Assembly (NCBI RefSeq): GCF_029784135.1
Contig: NC_073746.1
Coordinates: 262,051,598 to 262,115,597, forward strand
Direction of reading: 5' to 3'
DNA length: 64,000 nt
Source: Toxorhynchites rutilus septentrionalis
Taxonomy: Eukaryota; Arthropoda; Insecta; Diptera; Culicidae
Of this stretch, positions 32,462 through 44,099 are shown in pieces. Position 1 is the stretch's first letter; each line of letters opens with the position of its first letter. The translations under genes and the position numbers were made by a program. Under the pieces are notes generated by a model. The model saw only the letters and a list, made by a program, of their open reading frames with translations, made no database searches and was not told the DNA's origin.

Positions 32462-33240
32462 CAGGGCTCTGCATAGTCATAGTCAACTGAGGATAGTCAG
32501 CTGACTATCTGACTGACTATATCCGTATTCAGTTAGTAATGACTTTTGGCTTCTTCACGCAGTTTTTCCGCCAAAACGACTAAGCAGTCAGTCGGGCGTT
32601 TAGTCGCTATCTACCTCTACCGACTTGACTATATAATTTCATTCTTCCCAGTCAAATCGTCCTCATTGCATTTTGAAGTGACTTCCCCCAAAACGAATTC
32701 GTTCCTCTCTTTCTCTCTCCCATGTACGTGTGCATGCATCGATGTTTGAGTTCAACGTGGTTTGACATACGCTACAGGTGTGCTTGATTCTTTTGTATCG
32801 TACACGAAAATTACTCATACGTATAAAATAGCATGCAGTGTGTGTGCGCTATTTTGCACGCTAACACTAACGCGAGGACCTTTATAGCATACTTGATAAA
32901 TGTCTAAGTTCGTTGGTTTGAGTTCACGATGGGTAGACAATACACCGTCCATTGATGGGGTATCTTCTTTTTTGCATCAGAAATCATGTTTTCGTTCCTC
33001 TTTATATGGACGTAAAAATAAGATTGCGTACGCGGGTATAAAATTAGTGTCAGGGGGAAATGGAAGTGTGGATTGAAGTCAGTTGAATGAAGAGGCAGAT
33101 TTTTATTCATTAGTCGAGTCAGTTAAAATAACCACTGCCTGGATTAGTTAACCAGTCATCCTCGCTAGTCAACGCTAGTCAATTCATTTTCTAGTCAATT
33201 CACTTTTTGTTATGGGCGACTGCCGAAGCAGTTCTAGTCG
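32462..33240. repeat. Segment rich in TAGTCA motifs on both strands; possible hAT end
   Basis: It begins CAGGGCTCTGCATAGTCA, a hAT-like start. TAGTCA/TGACTA motifs crowd at 32475-32520 and again at 33165-33210. The expected inverse right terminus was not found, so element limits are uncertain. Confidence 0.35.
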
Positions 33241-33590
33241 AAGCGAAGCTACTGAGAGTACACCCAAAGTTAATTTTTAGCCCATGTTATGGCATCCCGA
33301 TTTATTACATCAAATGAGCTAAACAATAACAGATAATGTTCTACTCCCCAATACATGTATATAATTTGTATAATATATATGCTAGAACAAATATGAGCGA
33401 GCGAAACAGGACACACATTTAAATGAAAGCATATGAAAGCTTTTCGTATAGTTTGCCAAATACACGGCCCAGACAGAGAAAGATATATTCTCGTCCATGT
33501 TCTTCTTTATCCTCTTGGAAAACACTTTCCAACTTCATTTTATGATGAGGTGTAATATTATCACACTTCCGTATATCAGCACTGGCAGCT
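33241..33590. other. Intergenic DNA, nothing recognised
   Basis: AT-rich DNA, no ORF with a motif. Confidence 0.4.
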
Positions 33591-33591
33591 A

Positions 33592-33690
33592 TATGGATAG
33601 CGTGGATGTGTGAAAAAGCTTTGCATTCCCAGGCGGCCTTGGTTCGATCCCCATTGACGACGTTACATGGAATGAATATTTGATACAGAA
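33592..33690 (+). mobile_element. tRNA-derived SINE head
   Basis: GATAGCGTGGATG near 33596 (box A-like) is followed about 40 bp later by TTGGTTCGATCCCC (box B, near 33648), then an ATG/AAT-rich tail. The spacing and the clean box B support a tRNA origin. Confidence 0.55.
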
Positions 33691-34020
33691 ATTATGATAG
33701 AATGAAGACGGTCCTAAATCGGACAATTTCTTTCCCGAGTTTTACTCCTATCAACACATTCGGCGATCCATTTTATTTATAATCGATAGAAGACGATATA
33801 GGAGTGCGTTTTATCACATTAAAATCCATTTTCACTTTCGAACGAAAATCAATTTCGTTACCGCAAACCATCAAATGGACTAACAACGCTTGTCAATATG
33901 TAATTGTAGAATTCATGCGAATTGAATTTTTCGAATTTCTCATTTTCCTTCAGAGTTTGCCGAAAATTTTCAATTATCATATTTGGTTGGAATATGTATG
34001 GTTGAAATATGTGCATTATT
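33691..34020. other. Intergenic DNA
   Basis: The ORF 33804-34106 has no motif and runs into the satellite. Confidence 0.35.
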
Positions 34021-34059
34021 TTTATGGGACCCCTTTCCTTTCCAGATTCTCGTACCCAA

Positions 34060-34690
34060 AACCCTCACATGCCAAACTTGGCTCCATTTGCTTGAATAGT
34101 TCTTGAGTTATGCAGAAATTTGTGTCTCATTTGTATGGCAGCCTACCTTTAGAGAGAGGGCAGGAGTGTCGAACTACCATAGAAACGTTTTTCGATCCCT
34201 AAAACCTCTATATCCTAAGTTTGATTCAATTTGTTTGATTAGTTTTTGAGTTGTTCAGCATCCTCCCCCCCTCTTCAGAGAAGGAAAAAGAGTGTCAAAC
34301 CACCATAAAAACTTCTATACGCCGAATTTGGTTCCATTTGCTTGATTAGTTCTCGAGTTATGCAGAAATTTGTGTTTCATATCTATGGTAGCCCCCCCTT
34401 AGTGAAAGTGGTGGAGTGTCTAACCACCATAGAAACATTTATTGCACCCTCAAACCTCCATATGCCTAATTTGGTTTCATTCCCTTGATTAATTCTCGAG
34501 TAATGTAGAAATTTTTGTTTCATTTGTATGGAAGCCCCCTCTAGAGAGGTGGTGGAGTGTCTATCCACCGTAAAACCATTTATTGCACCCTAAAACCTCC
34601 AAATGCCTAATTTGCTTTCATTCGGTTGGTTAATTCTCGAGTAATGCAGAAATTTGTGTTTCATTTGTATGACATACCTCAAAAAATGTC
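34060..34690. repeat. Satellite/minisatellite, about 141-bp unit, 4-5 copies
   Basis: The core CATTTGCTTGATTAGTTCT and GAGTTATGCAGAAATTTGTG recurs near 34085, 34228, 34337, 34478 and 34619. The spacing is 141 bp except for a shortened middle unit (143 + 109 bp). Each unit also carries GTGTCTAACCACCATAGAAAC. Short ORFs across it reflect the repeat only. Confidence 0.92.
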
Positions 34691-35011
34691 TGTGTTTTCA
34701 TTATTAAATTATTTATAACATTAAAGTTTAGTAAATTAACATTGGAAAATGAGGTGTTCGGAATTTGAGACTGTTCGGAATATGAGACAAAACGGTACCC
34801 CAAATGCAATTAATATAAAGGATTCAATTGAAAACCCAGATTCCTATATTTTCGAGCGGTTATAAGCATAGTGTCGACCGAGTGACGAAAAGTGCTACAA
34901 ATGTGCCGGAATTTTACCCCGCCTTGCCACCCGCAAACAGCACTGCCCTAAGCTTCTGCTATAATCACAATAAAACTACACGAATTGAGCGAATCGCTAT
35001 CACAGCATCCT

Positions 35012-35850
35012 TTTTTTCCTCATTGAACTGTCAAAACACAACACAACAGTTTTTGGAAAGAGAAACGATTTTTGTAAGTATTGAAAATTGCTTTTATTTT
35101 CAGTTTAAACTCAATTTAATTCGTTTCAGATTGGCTTGATCGAACTCCCGAACTGCAGAGTAGACAGATAGGACAGGTGAGTAAGTTTATTTCACTGTTC
35201 TATCAGAAAAATCTGTTGTATTGGTCGGCAGAGACATAGAGGCAGTTGAATTATTAAAATAATTGTGCCGGATAATTTTCCCGTATCCAGGGATGTGACC
35301 GGAATAAATATTTGTTATCTGATAACGAATATTTATTCCGGTAATATAATAAAAGTAATATCGTTTCTATAGGCTATAATATTTTATATACATGTATACT
35401 ATTTATTATTTTTATTTCAGGTTAATTTCACATTGCCTTTTATTGCTCCAGCTTCAACAGGCATCATAGTAAATACAGGTGAGTACAATGATTTATTTTT
35501 GTTGCATAGTTTTCATGTTTTTTGTTATGAACGGAATCGACCTAATAGTAAAAACGGTTCCTTGTTTCTGGTTTTTTCTAGACCAAGGGATCGTTTTTGT
35601 TATCGTTCCTATTATCTCTAACGTATAATGTACTTTCGTATTAATTATTTTATTTATTTTCAGGTTAATCTCGCATTGCCTTCCACCGCTCCACCGACAG
35701 CAGGCATTCACATTAATATTATTATATACTACACACACTTTTAACATGAATATATATTTAGATGTACATTATAAAACTAAGTGAATAACCGATAAGTTGC
35801 AATTGTATTTAAGTGTAAATTGCTTTTTCTTGAAATAAAATACATATTTT
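35012..35850 (+). other. Possible short spliced transcript with a duplicated exon
   Basis: Splice-like sites line up. Donors are TTT|GTAAGT (35074), ACAG|GTGAGT (35176) and ACAG|GTGAGT (35479). Acceptors are GTTTCAG (ends 35129), TTATTTCAG (ends 35420) and TATTTTCAG (ends 35663). The exon 35421-35478 (VNFTLPFIAPASTGIIVN) is echoed by 35664 onward (VNLALPSTAPPTAGIHIN). An AATAAA signal lies near 35834. The open frame does not continue cleanly upstream, so the gene may be non-coding, partial or dead. No family is recognised. Confidence 0.3.
35298..35342. repeat. 45-nt hairpin, 21-bp stem with one mismatch
   Basis: ACCGGAATAAATATTTGTTAT and its near-exact inverse close over a 3-base loop (CTG). 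It sits in the putative intron before the duplicated exon and follows CAGGGATGTG, which resembles a hAT end. Confidence 0.8.
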
Positions 35851-37576
35851 TTATCAACGGTATTTCTTTCATTACATTTTATTTTCATTTCCTTGAAAAG
35901 AAACAGAGCCATAATAAGGGTCGAGCAGTTTTGCGTGTGGTCGACGCGGTGCCAGATTGGCCCAATGTTGGCTCATAATTGGTTGTCAAATACGAAGGGT
36001 AGGTCGACAAAATCATTGCAAAATGGCACGATATCGGTACCGTTGTCGACACCATTTGTTGGGACCAATTTTGCACAACAAAGTAGACTGGGAAGTGAAT
36101 ACAGTATTTGTCATCATAGAAGCAATATAGACAGTAAACTTATTTTGAAGATATCAGCTCTGGTTTATTTTTTCATCTTGAACATTGTCGAACAAAATAA
36201 TGAAGAATTTTTCTGTATAGTTGATTTCTAGTTTTTTTTCCTTCATTTTCATAATCTTGTCTATTTGCATGCTTTTATTTATTTGTCTGTTACCATATCC
36301 GATCATGTTTAGCATCTATTTGTTTCCTGTGGTAGTGAGTGCTGCCCTTGTTTCGCTGGCAGTCTGAATTGAAATTTTCAACAACTCCTGTAGGATGTAA
36401 ATTATTCGAGCAGTTTAAGTAAAGCGAGCGAATATGAATAGCTGTTTGTGAAATATACGAAACCGCACTTTTAAAAATATTCTAATAGAAGTAATAGTCA
36501 TCTGTTGAAGAGAATTGAACGATTTCTGCTGTCAATTGATTATATTCCGCCGAATGCATTTACTGGTAATTTGTCTATTGGTAAAGGTGTAAATGGAAAC
36601 AAATGAGAAAACAACATACAATAAAAGCAAATCTTTCTTGTGGCCTTGCCTCTGCGGCATACGATTAAATCTTCACAAAGTTTTATCATCGCCTTATATT
36701 CAGTTACTATTTTTTACAATTTATATATCACAGAAAAATGTATTTACATTTCGCTAGGGATTAAAAATGTATTTCTTACAATATACTAATAGAAATATTA
36801 CCTCTCTCGGTTTAATTGTTTTACTCGGCATTGTGATACAAATTTTCCGCTTCAATTGTTTGTTTTACATTAAATAAATTCTACAGCTCGCGCGTCCGCT
36901 TAAAACTACTACAGTAAGCGATTGGATGAACGAATAATGCAATGGTTGACATTTGGTTTATGTGTTGCGCCCTCGATTCACAAAGCAAAAACATCGAATT
37001 CTTATCAAATGCGCACAGTTTTTCTCACATTGTGAGAATAGTTCCTCCCGAATCACCGGTGGAATCAAGGCTAATCTTGATTAACCATCGGTTGGTTTTA
37101 CACGCTCGCTTTTGGTTGTATTTAATTTTTCTATGTGTCTAGTTGCTAGCCGCAATACTTCAGGAAACTCGGACTTGAACTGTTCGAATCGGGAGTTAGT
37201 TTCTCTCTTTATCGGAAATCGATTCTTGGGAAGAAATTCCATGAAAGGCAATCGTAGAAAAAATATGCTTGGTGTACGAGTGTGCATGTATGATTATATA
37301 TGTTTCATTTCACTACAGTTTGGCAGTTTGGCAATTCAAGCAAGTGTCGAAGGTTTGTCGTTTCTTTGATTTCAATCATGTTTACTGTACACAGAAGTTA
37401 ACTGGCCGAAAACGTGGATTTAAAAAACGTACTCAAGTTTCGTGGGTTGATGATGATCTCCGCACCCTTGAATAATAATTCACCTACGCATGAGCGAGCT
37501 CAAGTCATCCTTAAATCATTACTTCAGTCATCATATTTTTCGAGGTTGGTTTTTGTTTTAAGCGTACTCACTAATA
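35851..37576. other. Intergenic DNA, nothing recognised
   Basis: ORFs up to 112 codons (35893-36231) lack motifs. No repeat found. Confidence 0.35.
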
Positions 37577-38533
37577 GATAGTGTTACGGACCTAGCTAAG
37601 ATAGCGCAAACAAGTGCATAAGAAATTTATGGCACAACGTGCATTTGAAAAATAAATCACGGCCATGCGATTCATCCCTTTTCCCTCCTTTCTTTGTTTA
37701 GGTAAGACCCAAGCGAGAGCGCTGGACCACCCGAGAGGTGATAATCAGTCTGTGTAGGTCTCGATCTTTGTCGCATAAGTGGGAAGGTCAGAGAAAGAGA
37801 AGGAAACTAACGAAGAATATTTACGTCACCAGCAGGGATGCCAGGTGATTTTTTCAAATATCTTCACGTGGTACGAAAAACTGTCTTCAATGGTCTTCAC
37901 ATTCATATCGGAGGAAATTAAAATTCATATCTTACTTTCGAGCATAATTTGATAGCTGATTCAATGTTTATTCTAATTGGTATTTTATATAGCGCATTTC
38001 ATAAAACTTACCGTGAAGTTTTGAAGTTTATTTCAATGAATATGAAAAAAAGAATATATTGCGCAACTGAAATCTAAATTTTATGAGTTTAGAAATGGTA
38101 AATGGCTTGATAAACCATTGACTGAGTGGACATAGCCTCGGTTCTTCTTCAAAAACGGAACTGTGATAACTCAATTTGTTTATTTCAGCTTTGAAGTTTC
38201 GGTTGTACCTCAATCCATGTCCATAAAACTAATTTTTGAAACGGCATGTAATGGAAATGGGGTTTCTGAAGGGATGCTCGTTAATATCGAGTGAAGTCGG
38301 AACGCTGTGATTCGATATTGAAATTCTCGGTTCATTCTTTTTCTTACTATGCACTGATGGTTTTGTAGTGCTTTGAAGGAGTTTTTCTAAACAAGTTATA
38401 TGAAGTTTTGGTGATTGCAAGTGTTGAAGTCGACAGTCGTTTTTGGAATTCTCGATATTTGGTCGCCTTTGTCTACCATCTTGTGTTGACTTTGAGTCAC
38501 TCACGAAATCGTCTGTCAACTTACGATCCACAA

Positions 38534-39367
38534 ATGTTCACACGTTCTGGAAACAACAAAATACCACACACTCAAACAGTGCAAACAATGGGTAAAAACA
38601 AAATACCATTACCAGTGTCCGCGGATGTAAATAAAACGTTGATGACCGTGCCCATGGACGAACAAACAGTTGGCCCAGTGGAATCACTGGACGAGCTTTG
38701 GAATAGGATGAGAAAAATGTTTGACGAGACCAATGATAAGATTGAGCGCAGTATCGAAAGCTGTAAACGCGAACTACAGACGGAGATGGGAGCGTTGCGG
38801 GATGAAATGCAGCAGATCAAATAAGAGTGTTCATCGGAAGTCAGACGACTAGCTGAGTCGGTCGTTAGTGTTCGTGACGATGACGAGATAAACAAGGAAC
38901 GCATATTGGTTGCTGAAAAAAGAAACGACTTGCTACTTTCTGGTGTGCCTTTCCAGTCTTCGGAAGATCTACAACATTATTTCGCGAAGATTGCGAATAA
39001 CCTCGGATACGACGATAGAAATATTCCGCTCATCTATGCTAAACGACTAGCTAAACATCCAATCGCTGTCGGTGCTACTCCTCTGATAGTGTTTCAGTTT
39101 TGTTTGAAATTTGCTCGTGATGACTTTTACAACCGTTCCCTATTTTCTCGCAACCTCTCGTTGACGCACTTGGGATTTTCTGTCAATAAAAGGATTTTCA
39201 TTAACGAAAACTTAACAATGGAGGCACGTAGGATCAAGGCGCTTGCAGTTAAACTGAAGAAGGCAGGCAAGCTGTATTCTGTCTTTACAAGGGACGGTAC
39301 AGTTTTCGTGAAATCTACTGCGAATGTTGCTGCAAATCAAATAAATTCCGTGGATCAACTGAAGTAA
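38534..39367 (+). pseudogene. LINE ORF1: coiled coil plus RRM-like domain, one nonsense codon
   Basis: Start ATG at 38534 (MFTRSGNNKIPHTQ). A predicted coiled coil covers about residues 55-95 (LDELWNRMRKMFDETNDKIE, then SCKRELQTEMGALRDEMQQI). A TAA at 38822-38824 interrupts it. Beyond the stop the same frame continues to 39367 with RNDLLLSGVPFQSSEDLQHY and later RIKALAVKLKKAGKLYSVFT, the pattern of ORF1 RNA-binding domains in insect LINEs. The protein would coat the element RNA. Without the stop it would be about 277 residues. Confidence 0.7.
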
Positions 39368-39860
39368 AATCGAACCTTTCCTTATTTATTTATCATTTCG
39401 TGCCCTGACGTCCATGTATCCAATCATGTTAATCCTTGTTTATTCCACTCCTAAAAGTCGAATGAAATTTAACCTTATCCGATAAGTTTCTGTATATTCC
39501 TCCCAAGTTTTTCCTTGACTCCCTTCCTCATTTCTCCTTTGAATCATCCCTTCCTGAAAGTCATGATGCCATCGTTTGGACCTGGATTGCTGCCTTCTGG
39601 TTGATGTTGCTTTTGCTGTTGCTGTATCTGCTGCTGTTGTTCGAAACTCGCAACGACTGATATTCAAAATGAGTGAACTTTTTTCTTCTCGCTACACAAT
39701 TAACGAATCATATATATATATATAGATAAAATTATAAACAAATTGTATCGAAATAATTGTAATATTGTGCACATGAAGCTTCATTCAATATTTCAATTTG
39801 TTGCTGATTTCCACTCATGGGTTGGGGTTATGCTACTTCGCAGTTATTCAATGATGTTCG

Positions 39861-41055
39861 ATGTTAGCTAATGTAGATAATGCCCTCTCAAATACGAGTT
39901 TTGCCTGTATACCACGAGTTGTTATGAATTGTGCTTTACTTTCCAGTAAACTGAATATTTGCCACATTAACATTCAAAGTTTGTGTGCTCGCAATTTGAG
40001 TAAATTTAGTGAATTGAAAATGATACTTATTGATAGTAAGTTAGATATAGTTTGTATTTCCGAAACATGGCTCTCTGATAGCGTATCGGATGACTTGATT
40101 GCTATTGAAGGTTTTAACCTGATCAGGAATGACAGAATTTACAGCCAAGGTAGTGAGTGGACTCTGTATTTACTATAAAAAATATTTGCTGTACAAAGTT
40201 TTGTCTCATTCTGATTTCTCTGATGGTGTAGAAAATGTAAATCGCACTGAATTTATGTTTCTCGATGTTCAAATGAATAATAATAAATTTCTTCTTGGTA
40301 CTATTTACAACCCTCCCAGAAACGACAGCTCTGAAATATTATTCAATCAACTTGGTACTTTATCTCTAAATTATACAAATATTGTTGTAGTTGAAGATTT
40401 TAATACTGATTTGAGATCTTCTTCACCTCTAGCGATGAGATTAGATAGCAATTTGAATTCTTTAGGTATAGCATGTGTCAATTTCGAGCCTACTCATTAC
40501 TATCCCGGAGGATGCTCGTTGATTTATCTAATGTTAACCAATAGAACGGAATTCATCTTAAGTTTCAACCAGGTATCAGCTCCCGGTTTTTCTAAACATG
40601 ACATTATTTTTGCATCGTTGGATTTCAATCGTACTGACACTACAAATCAATTTCAATGTTTTAGAGATTATAATAATGTTGATTTGATCGGTCTAGGCCG
40701 TGCTACAGAATTTATCGATTGGTCTTCATTGTACAGCATTTCTGACCCTGATATTGCCTTGGTTTTTCTAAATCAAAGATTCATTGAACTTTATGATTCA
40801 TTTGTACCTATTAAAATCTCAAGGCCAAAGAAAAATCCATGGTTCAACAATGCAATCCAAAATGCCATGGTCGAAAGGAATATTGCGTATCGCTTATGGA
40901 TTACCACCAGAGATCCTTTGAATTTCATTCAATACAAGCGTTTACGTAACAAAGTAACACAGCTGATTCACGTTGCAAAGATGAATTATATTTCATCTCG
41001 ATTGAATGGATCCAGTTCTAGTAGGGATTTGTGGAAAAAGTTGAAAAATATATAG
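39861..41055 (+). pseudogene. LINE ORF2 remnant: AP endonuclease domain only
   Basis: Frame 39861-40178 gives LNICHINIQSLCARNLSKFS and VCISETWLSD (the E of the active site). Frame 40129-41055 continues GLCIYYKKYLLYKVLSHSDF, TIYNPPRNDSS, VVVEDFNTDL (normally GDFN; here E replaces G) and FSKHDIIFASLDF (SKHD/SDHD position). The frameshift is near 40150. The protein ends SSSSRDLWKKLKNI, the usual link to RT, at which point the 3' UTR begins. So RT has been removed by a deletion. Confidence 0.8.
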
Positions 41056-42013
41056 GTCTGTCAAAAATAATGATCAGACTTTGTAACTTGTATATTTGAT
41101 GATCATGATCATTACCTTACACTGTAATGATTAATAAAATAAAATAAAATAAATAAAATAATCAGAAAACCTTCGATTTGTAAAGTGGTCGTTTGGAAGA
41201 TCTAGGTTAATTTATTGTATAGTATAGGCCCAAAACAAGAAAAATACAATGTCAAAATCATTCAAGTTCTCGAACGCAAATGAACTAATGTCTTCTAGAG
41301 ACAATATGTATTTAGATTGCTCGAAGTTCTCCAGAATTTGAAGTAAAAGTCGTTTTGTTGTTGGATCCATTCTATATGCTTGTTGATTTTCTGCTTGAAA
41401 AAGTTTGAAAAAAGCAAGTGAAGAACCCCAAGACGAAAGTCTCCGTTGGTTACTAAAACAAAAGTAAACAACTGGCAATGATAAAAAGAGAGCAAGTGAC
41501 ACTGAGACTAAAGCCCTACTTCTTCTGACGATATTTTCGGCCAAATGTCTTCATATACTTCATAATGTCTTCAAAATGTCTTCACAAAATCAAATGTCTT
41601 CAAAGTAAGTCAAATGTCTTCAAAATGAAGATTTGTCTTCAAACCTGACATAACTGGTCACCAACACGATTCTCAGTAAGGATCACGTGCGGCCCAGATA
41701 CTGCGCCATTGGTAATTAGCCTAGTTTAGGTTAGTCCCTCATCGCATGAAATATGCGAAGGGTCGAAGAAGGAAAAGGGCGTGTAAGCCAAAATGTTTAT
41801 TTAGGAGTTTACGCGGGTGGCGTAGAGATTGGATGTTCTTGCCGGCAATAGTTAGGTAGTGAAATCTTTATTGAACCCTCTAGTGAGGGCGAAGGACCGC
41901 AAAACAAGCGGATAGAATTTGGCAGGCAGATGAGCCGACACGGTCTCGGTTATTTGAGTGGGGAAGGGAGATCTTTTCTCCCCTTACAAATTTAGGCTCG
42001 ATAAGAAATTCGG

Positions 42014-42070
42014 GTATATAAACTCGGGATTCTTGCCTAGCAAGTTAGTTCAATTTTCACTCGGACGTCT
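42014..42070 (+). promoter_or_regulatory. TATA box and start region of the LTR promoter
   Basis: TATATAAACTCGGGA begins at 42015. TTAGTTCAATTTTCACTCGG, about 30 bp downstream, fits an insect initiator in an LTR (TTAGTTC in place of TCAGTT). The pairing of sites in the right part of a putative LTR supports both calls. Confidence 0.45.
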
Positions 42071-42284
42071 GGAGCCGTCTGATACTGAAAGTTCCCTGGC
42101 CGTTAATAGATAGTGTAAATCATGAAACATATCTGAAAATGTCGTGTTTTGAGAAGTTCGAGGTGAATGAATTTGCCAATTTAGACCCTCTATAATACAT
42201 TGAAGATTTACTGGTCTCCTAATTATTCGATTGGTATTTAAAAAAACATAATAAGATGTAGCATCATAATAGCAATTGAATACG

Positions 42285-43160
42285 AGGGTAGGCTAATAAG
42301 TAATACACACACGCTTGTAGAAGACGAACAAAAACAAATAGCAATATTGGGTAAAACACGAATTGAAGTACTAATCTTATCCTTTAAAATCATAAATACA
42401 TGTTTCAACATAGTCACCGTTATGTATTACATATTCCTCCCAACGTGTTACAAGTTGTTTCATATCGTCACTGTAAAATTCTTCCAACTTTTCTCGAACC
42501 CCGAACGCGATGGTTGCCTTTATCATATTGTTCGAGCTGTAATGATTACCTTTGATTGAAATCTTGAACCTCTTGAGCAGAGGAAAAAAAAATAAAAACC
42601 GCAAAGCGCAATGTCGGGAGAATACAGAGGTTGTGGAGTTGGTTCAAATTTCAGGTTTTTCAGAGCCTCTTCCGGTGCACATGAAGTGTGTGGACCAGTG
42701 TTGTCGTGCTGCTAGATTATTGGCGCCGGGTTGACTCCAACACGACAAACTCGACGTCGGAGGTGTTTCAGGTGTCTTTGAATTAAATCTTCGATGGGTT
42801 TGCGACGATTATCGTCTGAGACAGTAATTGGATGACCGTTGCGTCAGGAATTGTCAACAATTTTTTTCCTGGTTTCCCTGGTTGGTAATCACGAGATTTT
42901 ATTACCCATAGATTCACAGTAGACCTATTCATTTGTGTGTTTTGAAAATCCGATCATTTGACTATAAAGTAATCTACACACAGGGTGAGGAGAATATAGC
43001 GTAGCACACTCAAACTAGTTTCTTTTGATTTTTCTTTTTTTGATGCACTAGATGTTGCAACAACCCCTGCATTGGATTGGGAAGAAATTGTCAGAACATC
43101 CCGGGATGGTTCAGAAATGCGTCACGTTTTAGAATGATTGGATATTGATAAAGTCGAAGA
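42285..43160 (-). pseudogene. mariner relic, heavily decayed
   Basis: The left end GAGGGTAGGCTAATAAGT is terminus-like. On the minus strand EEFYSDDMKQLVTRWEEYVI and HNGDYVET (about 42390-42460) form a mariner C-terminus. Upstream pieces resemble PHTSC and the YSPDIAL(C) third-D block (near 42610-42690). Still further on, RPITVSDDNRRKPIEDLIQR resembles the N-terminal region. Many stops and frameshifts. The far end is uncertain. Confidence 0.6.
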
Positions 43161-43319
43161 GCTGTCACCTGCTTTCATCATTGCCAACGAGCTTTGTTGT
43201 TGTTCTGACGTTCCATTTTTTTAATTTTTTTTAAGTTGGTATTACTGTCAGTGGTCTTAATGTTATTTTTGATAGCGATCTGTCATTTAGTTTGTTTACA
43301 GCGTCATTAAGAACGAGTA

Positions 43320-43480
43320 AACTTTTGTTTGCTCGGCGATTTTTGGTATGATGTTGTCCATTCGGAATTCCTTCCGGAGGGCCAAACGATAAATAAACAG
43401 TATTATCTTGGCGTTAAGAGGCGTTTGAGAGGAAAAATACGACGCAAACGCCCACCAAAAATGGCAAAAAAACACCGTAC
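43320..43480 (+). pseudogene. mariner internal fragment
   Basis: WYDVVHSEFLPEGQTINKQY and LGVKRRLRGKIRRKRP match the mariner segment (i.h.EflP.gqtvn..yY..vL.rLr..i...RP) between the first and second catalytic D. Neither end of the element nor a catalytic D is present. Confidence 0.7.
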
Positions 43481-43613
43481 TGTGACTTTGTGGAGATTTG
43501 GGGATACAGTAGGTAAACACAATACCTTGCTGGACACAAAATGGCGGTGATGATGAGTGACAAAACCGTTCCATACTGAAAAGGTTAAAGATTGATCAGG
43601 ATTTGGGACAATA

Positions 43614-44010
43614 TTGAAGGGGGGTTTTGGACCAAAACATTTTGTCGTACCGCTTAAGTCTTCATCCGACCACTGCTCTGGCCGGTCTCCTTTTGACTTG
43701 ATGTTTGGAAGGAGAATACGCAACAAGCTTCCTCAAATTCCTGGCGAAAAACACTGTGACTGTGACTGTGAGTTAGTGATTTCGACCGAACTCAATAGGA
43801 ACAGGGTATCTCGGAGTAGAGCTCGTAGAAATAATATTGAGGGAAAGATCAGGTATTAGTCAAAAGGTTCAGAAAAGAAAATAACATTTCAGTCCCGATG
43901 AATTAATTGTAATACGACGAAATGGGGCGGATGTGACATTGCGAAGTCAGAAGATAGGAACAGAGAAGTTCTATCTATCACCAGCAAAAAAATCGATCCG
44001 TGTGGGGGCA
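43614..44010 (+). pseudogene. Ty3/gypsy integrase fragment
   Basis: The reading SDHCSGRSPFDLMFGRRIRN followed by KLPQI matches the C-terminal part of gypsy-type integrases (tGrsPaelmfGR.irtklP). At 43888-43990 ELIVIRRNGADVTLRSQKIG and KFYLSPAK resemble the downstream chromatin-facing module. Frames change between the pieces. No LTR was found beside it. Confidence 0.65.
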
Positions 44011-44099
44011 CCTATGCCAAAGTTTTCGCTAGAGGATTTATTGCGACAGTATTCCGGAAACTGCTATCGCCTATCTGTTCCTATTTGCTTGGATGATGC

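Larger units (their letters stand above)
38500..41158 (+). mobile_element. CR1/L2-like LINE with ORF1 and endonuclease but no RT
   Basis: ORF1 (38534-39367), a 490-bp spacer and an ORF2 start with an AP-endonuclease domain are followed directly by a 3' end with an (AATAAA)n-type tail (41125-41158). The whole RT domain is missing. The 5' end is uncertain. Endonuclease style and the short tandem-repeat tail point to the CR1/L2/Daphne group. Confidence 0.7.
37833..41656. mobile_element. Non-autonomous hAT element, itself carrying a LINE
   Basis: The left end CAGGGATGCCAGGT (37833) pairs with ACCTGACATAACTG (ends 41656), 11 of 14 positions. The 8-bp flanks GTCACCAG (37825-37832) and GTCACCAA (41657-41664) agree at 7 of 8. 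TGTCTTCAA motifs recur just inside both ends (37885-37905; 41535-41640), which is usual for hAT subterminal regions. No transposase domain is seen. Confidence 0.75.
37582..42108 (+). mobile_element. Probable solo LTR, interrupted by a hAT element
   Basis: GATAG at 37577-37581 and 42109-42113 flanks a segment starting TGTTACGGACC and ending GGCCGTTAATA. Without the hAT (37833-41656) and one 8-bp duplication the segment is about 695 bp, a normal LTR length. Promoter elements lie in its right part: a TATA box at 42014-42021. No internal coding region remains, as expected of a solo LTR. The ends are not the classical TG...CA, so the call is moderate. Confidence 0.5.

Noticed and set aside
31345..33730. 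TTGTCCGATTTAG near 31350 and its inverse near 33715 as transposon ends
   Set aside because: Only 13 bp match over 2.4 kb and flanks do not form a target duplication.
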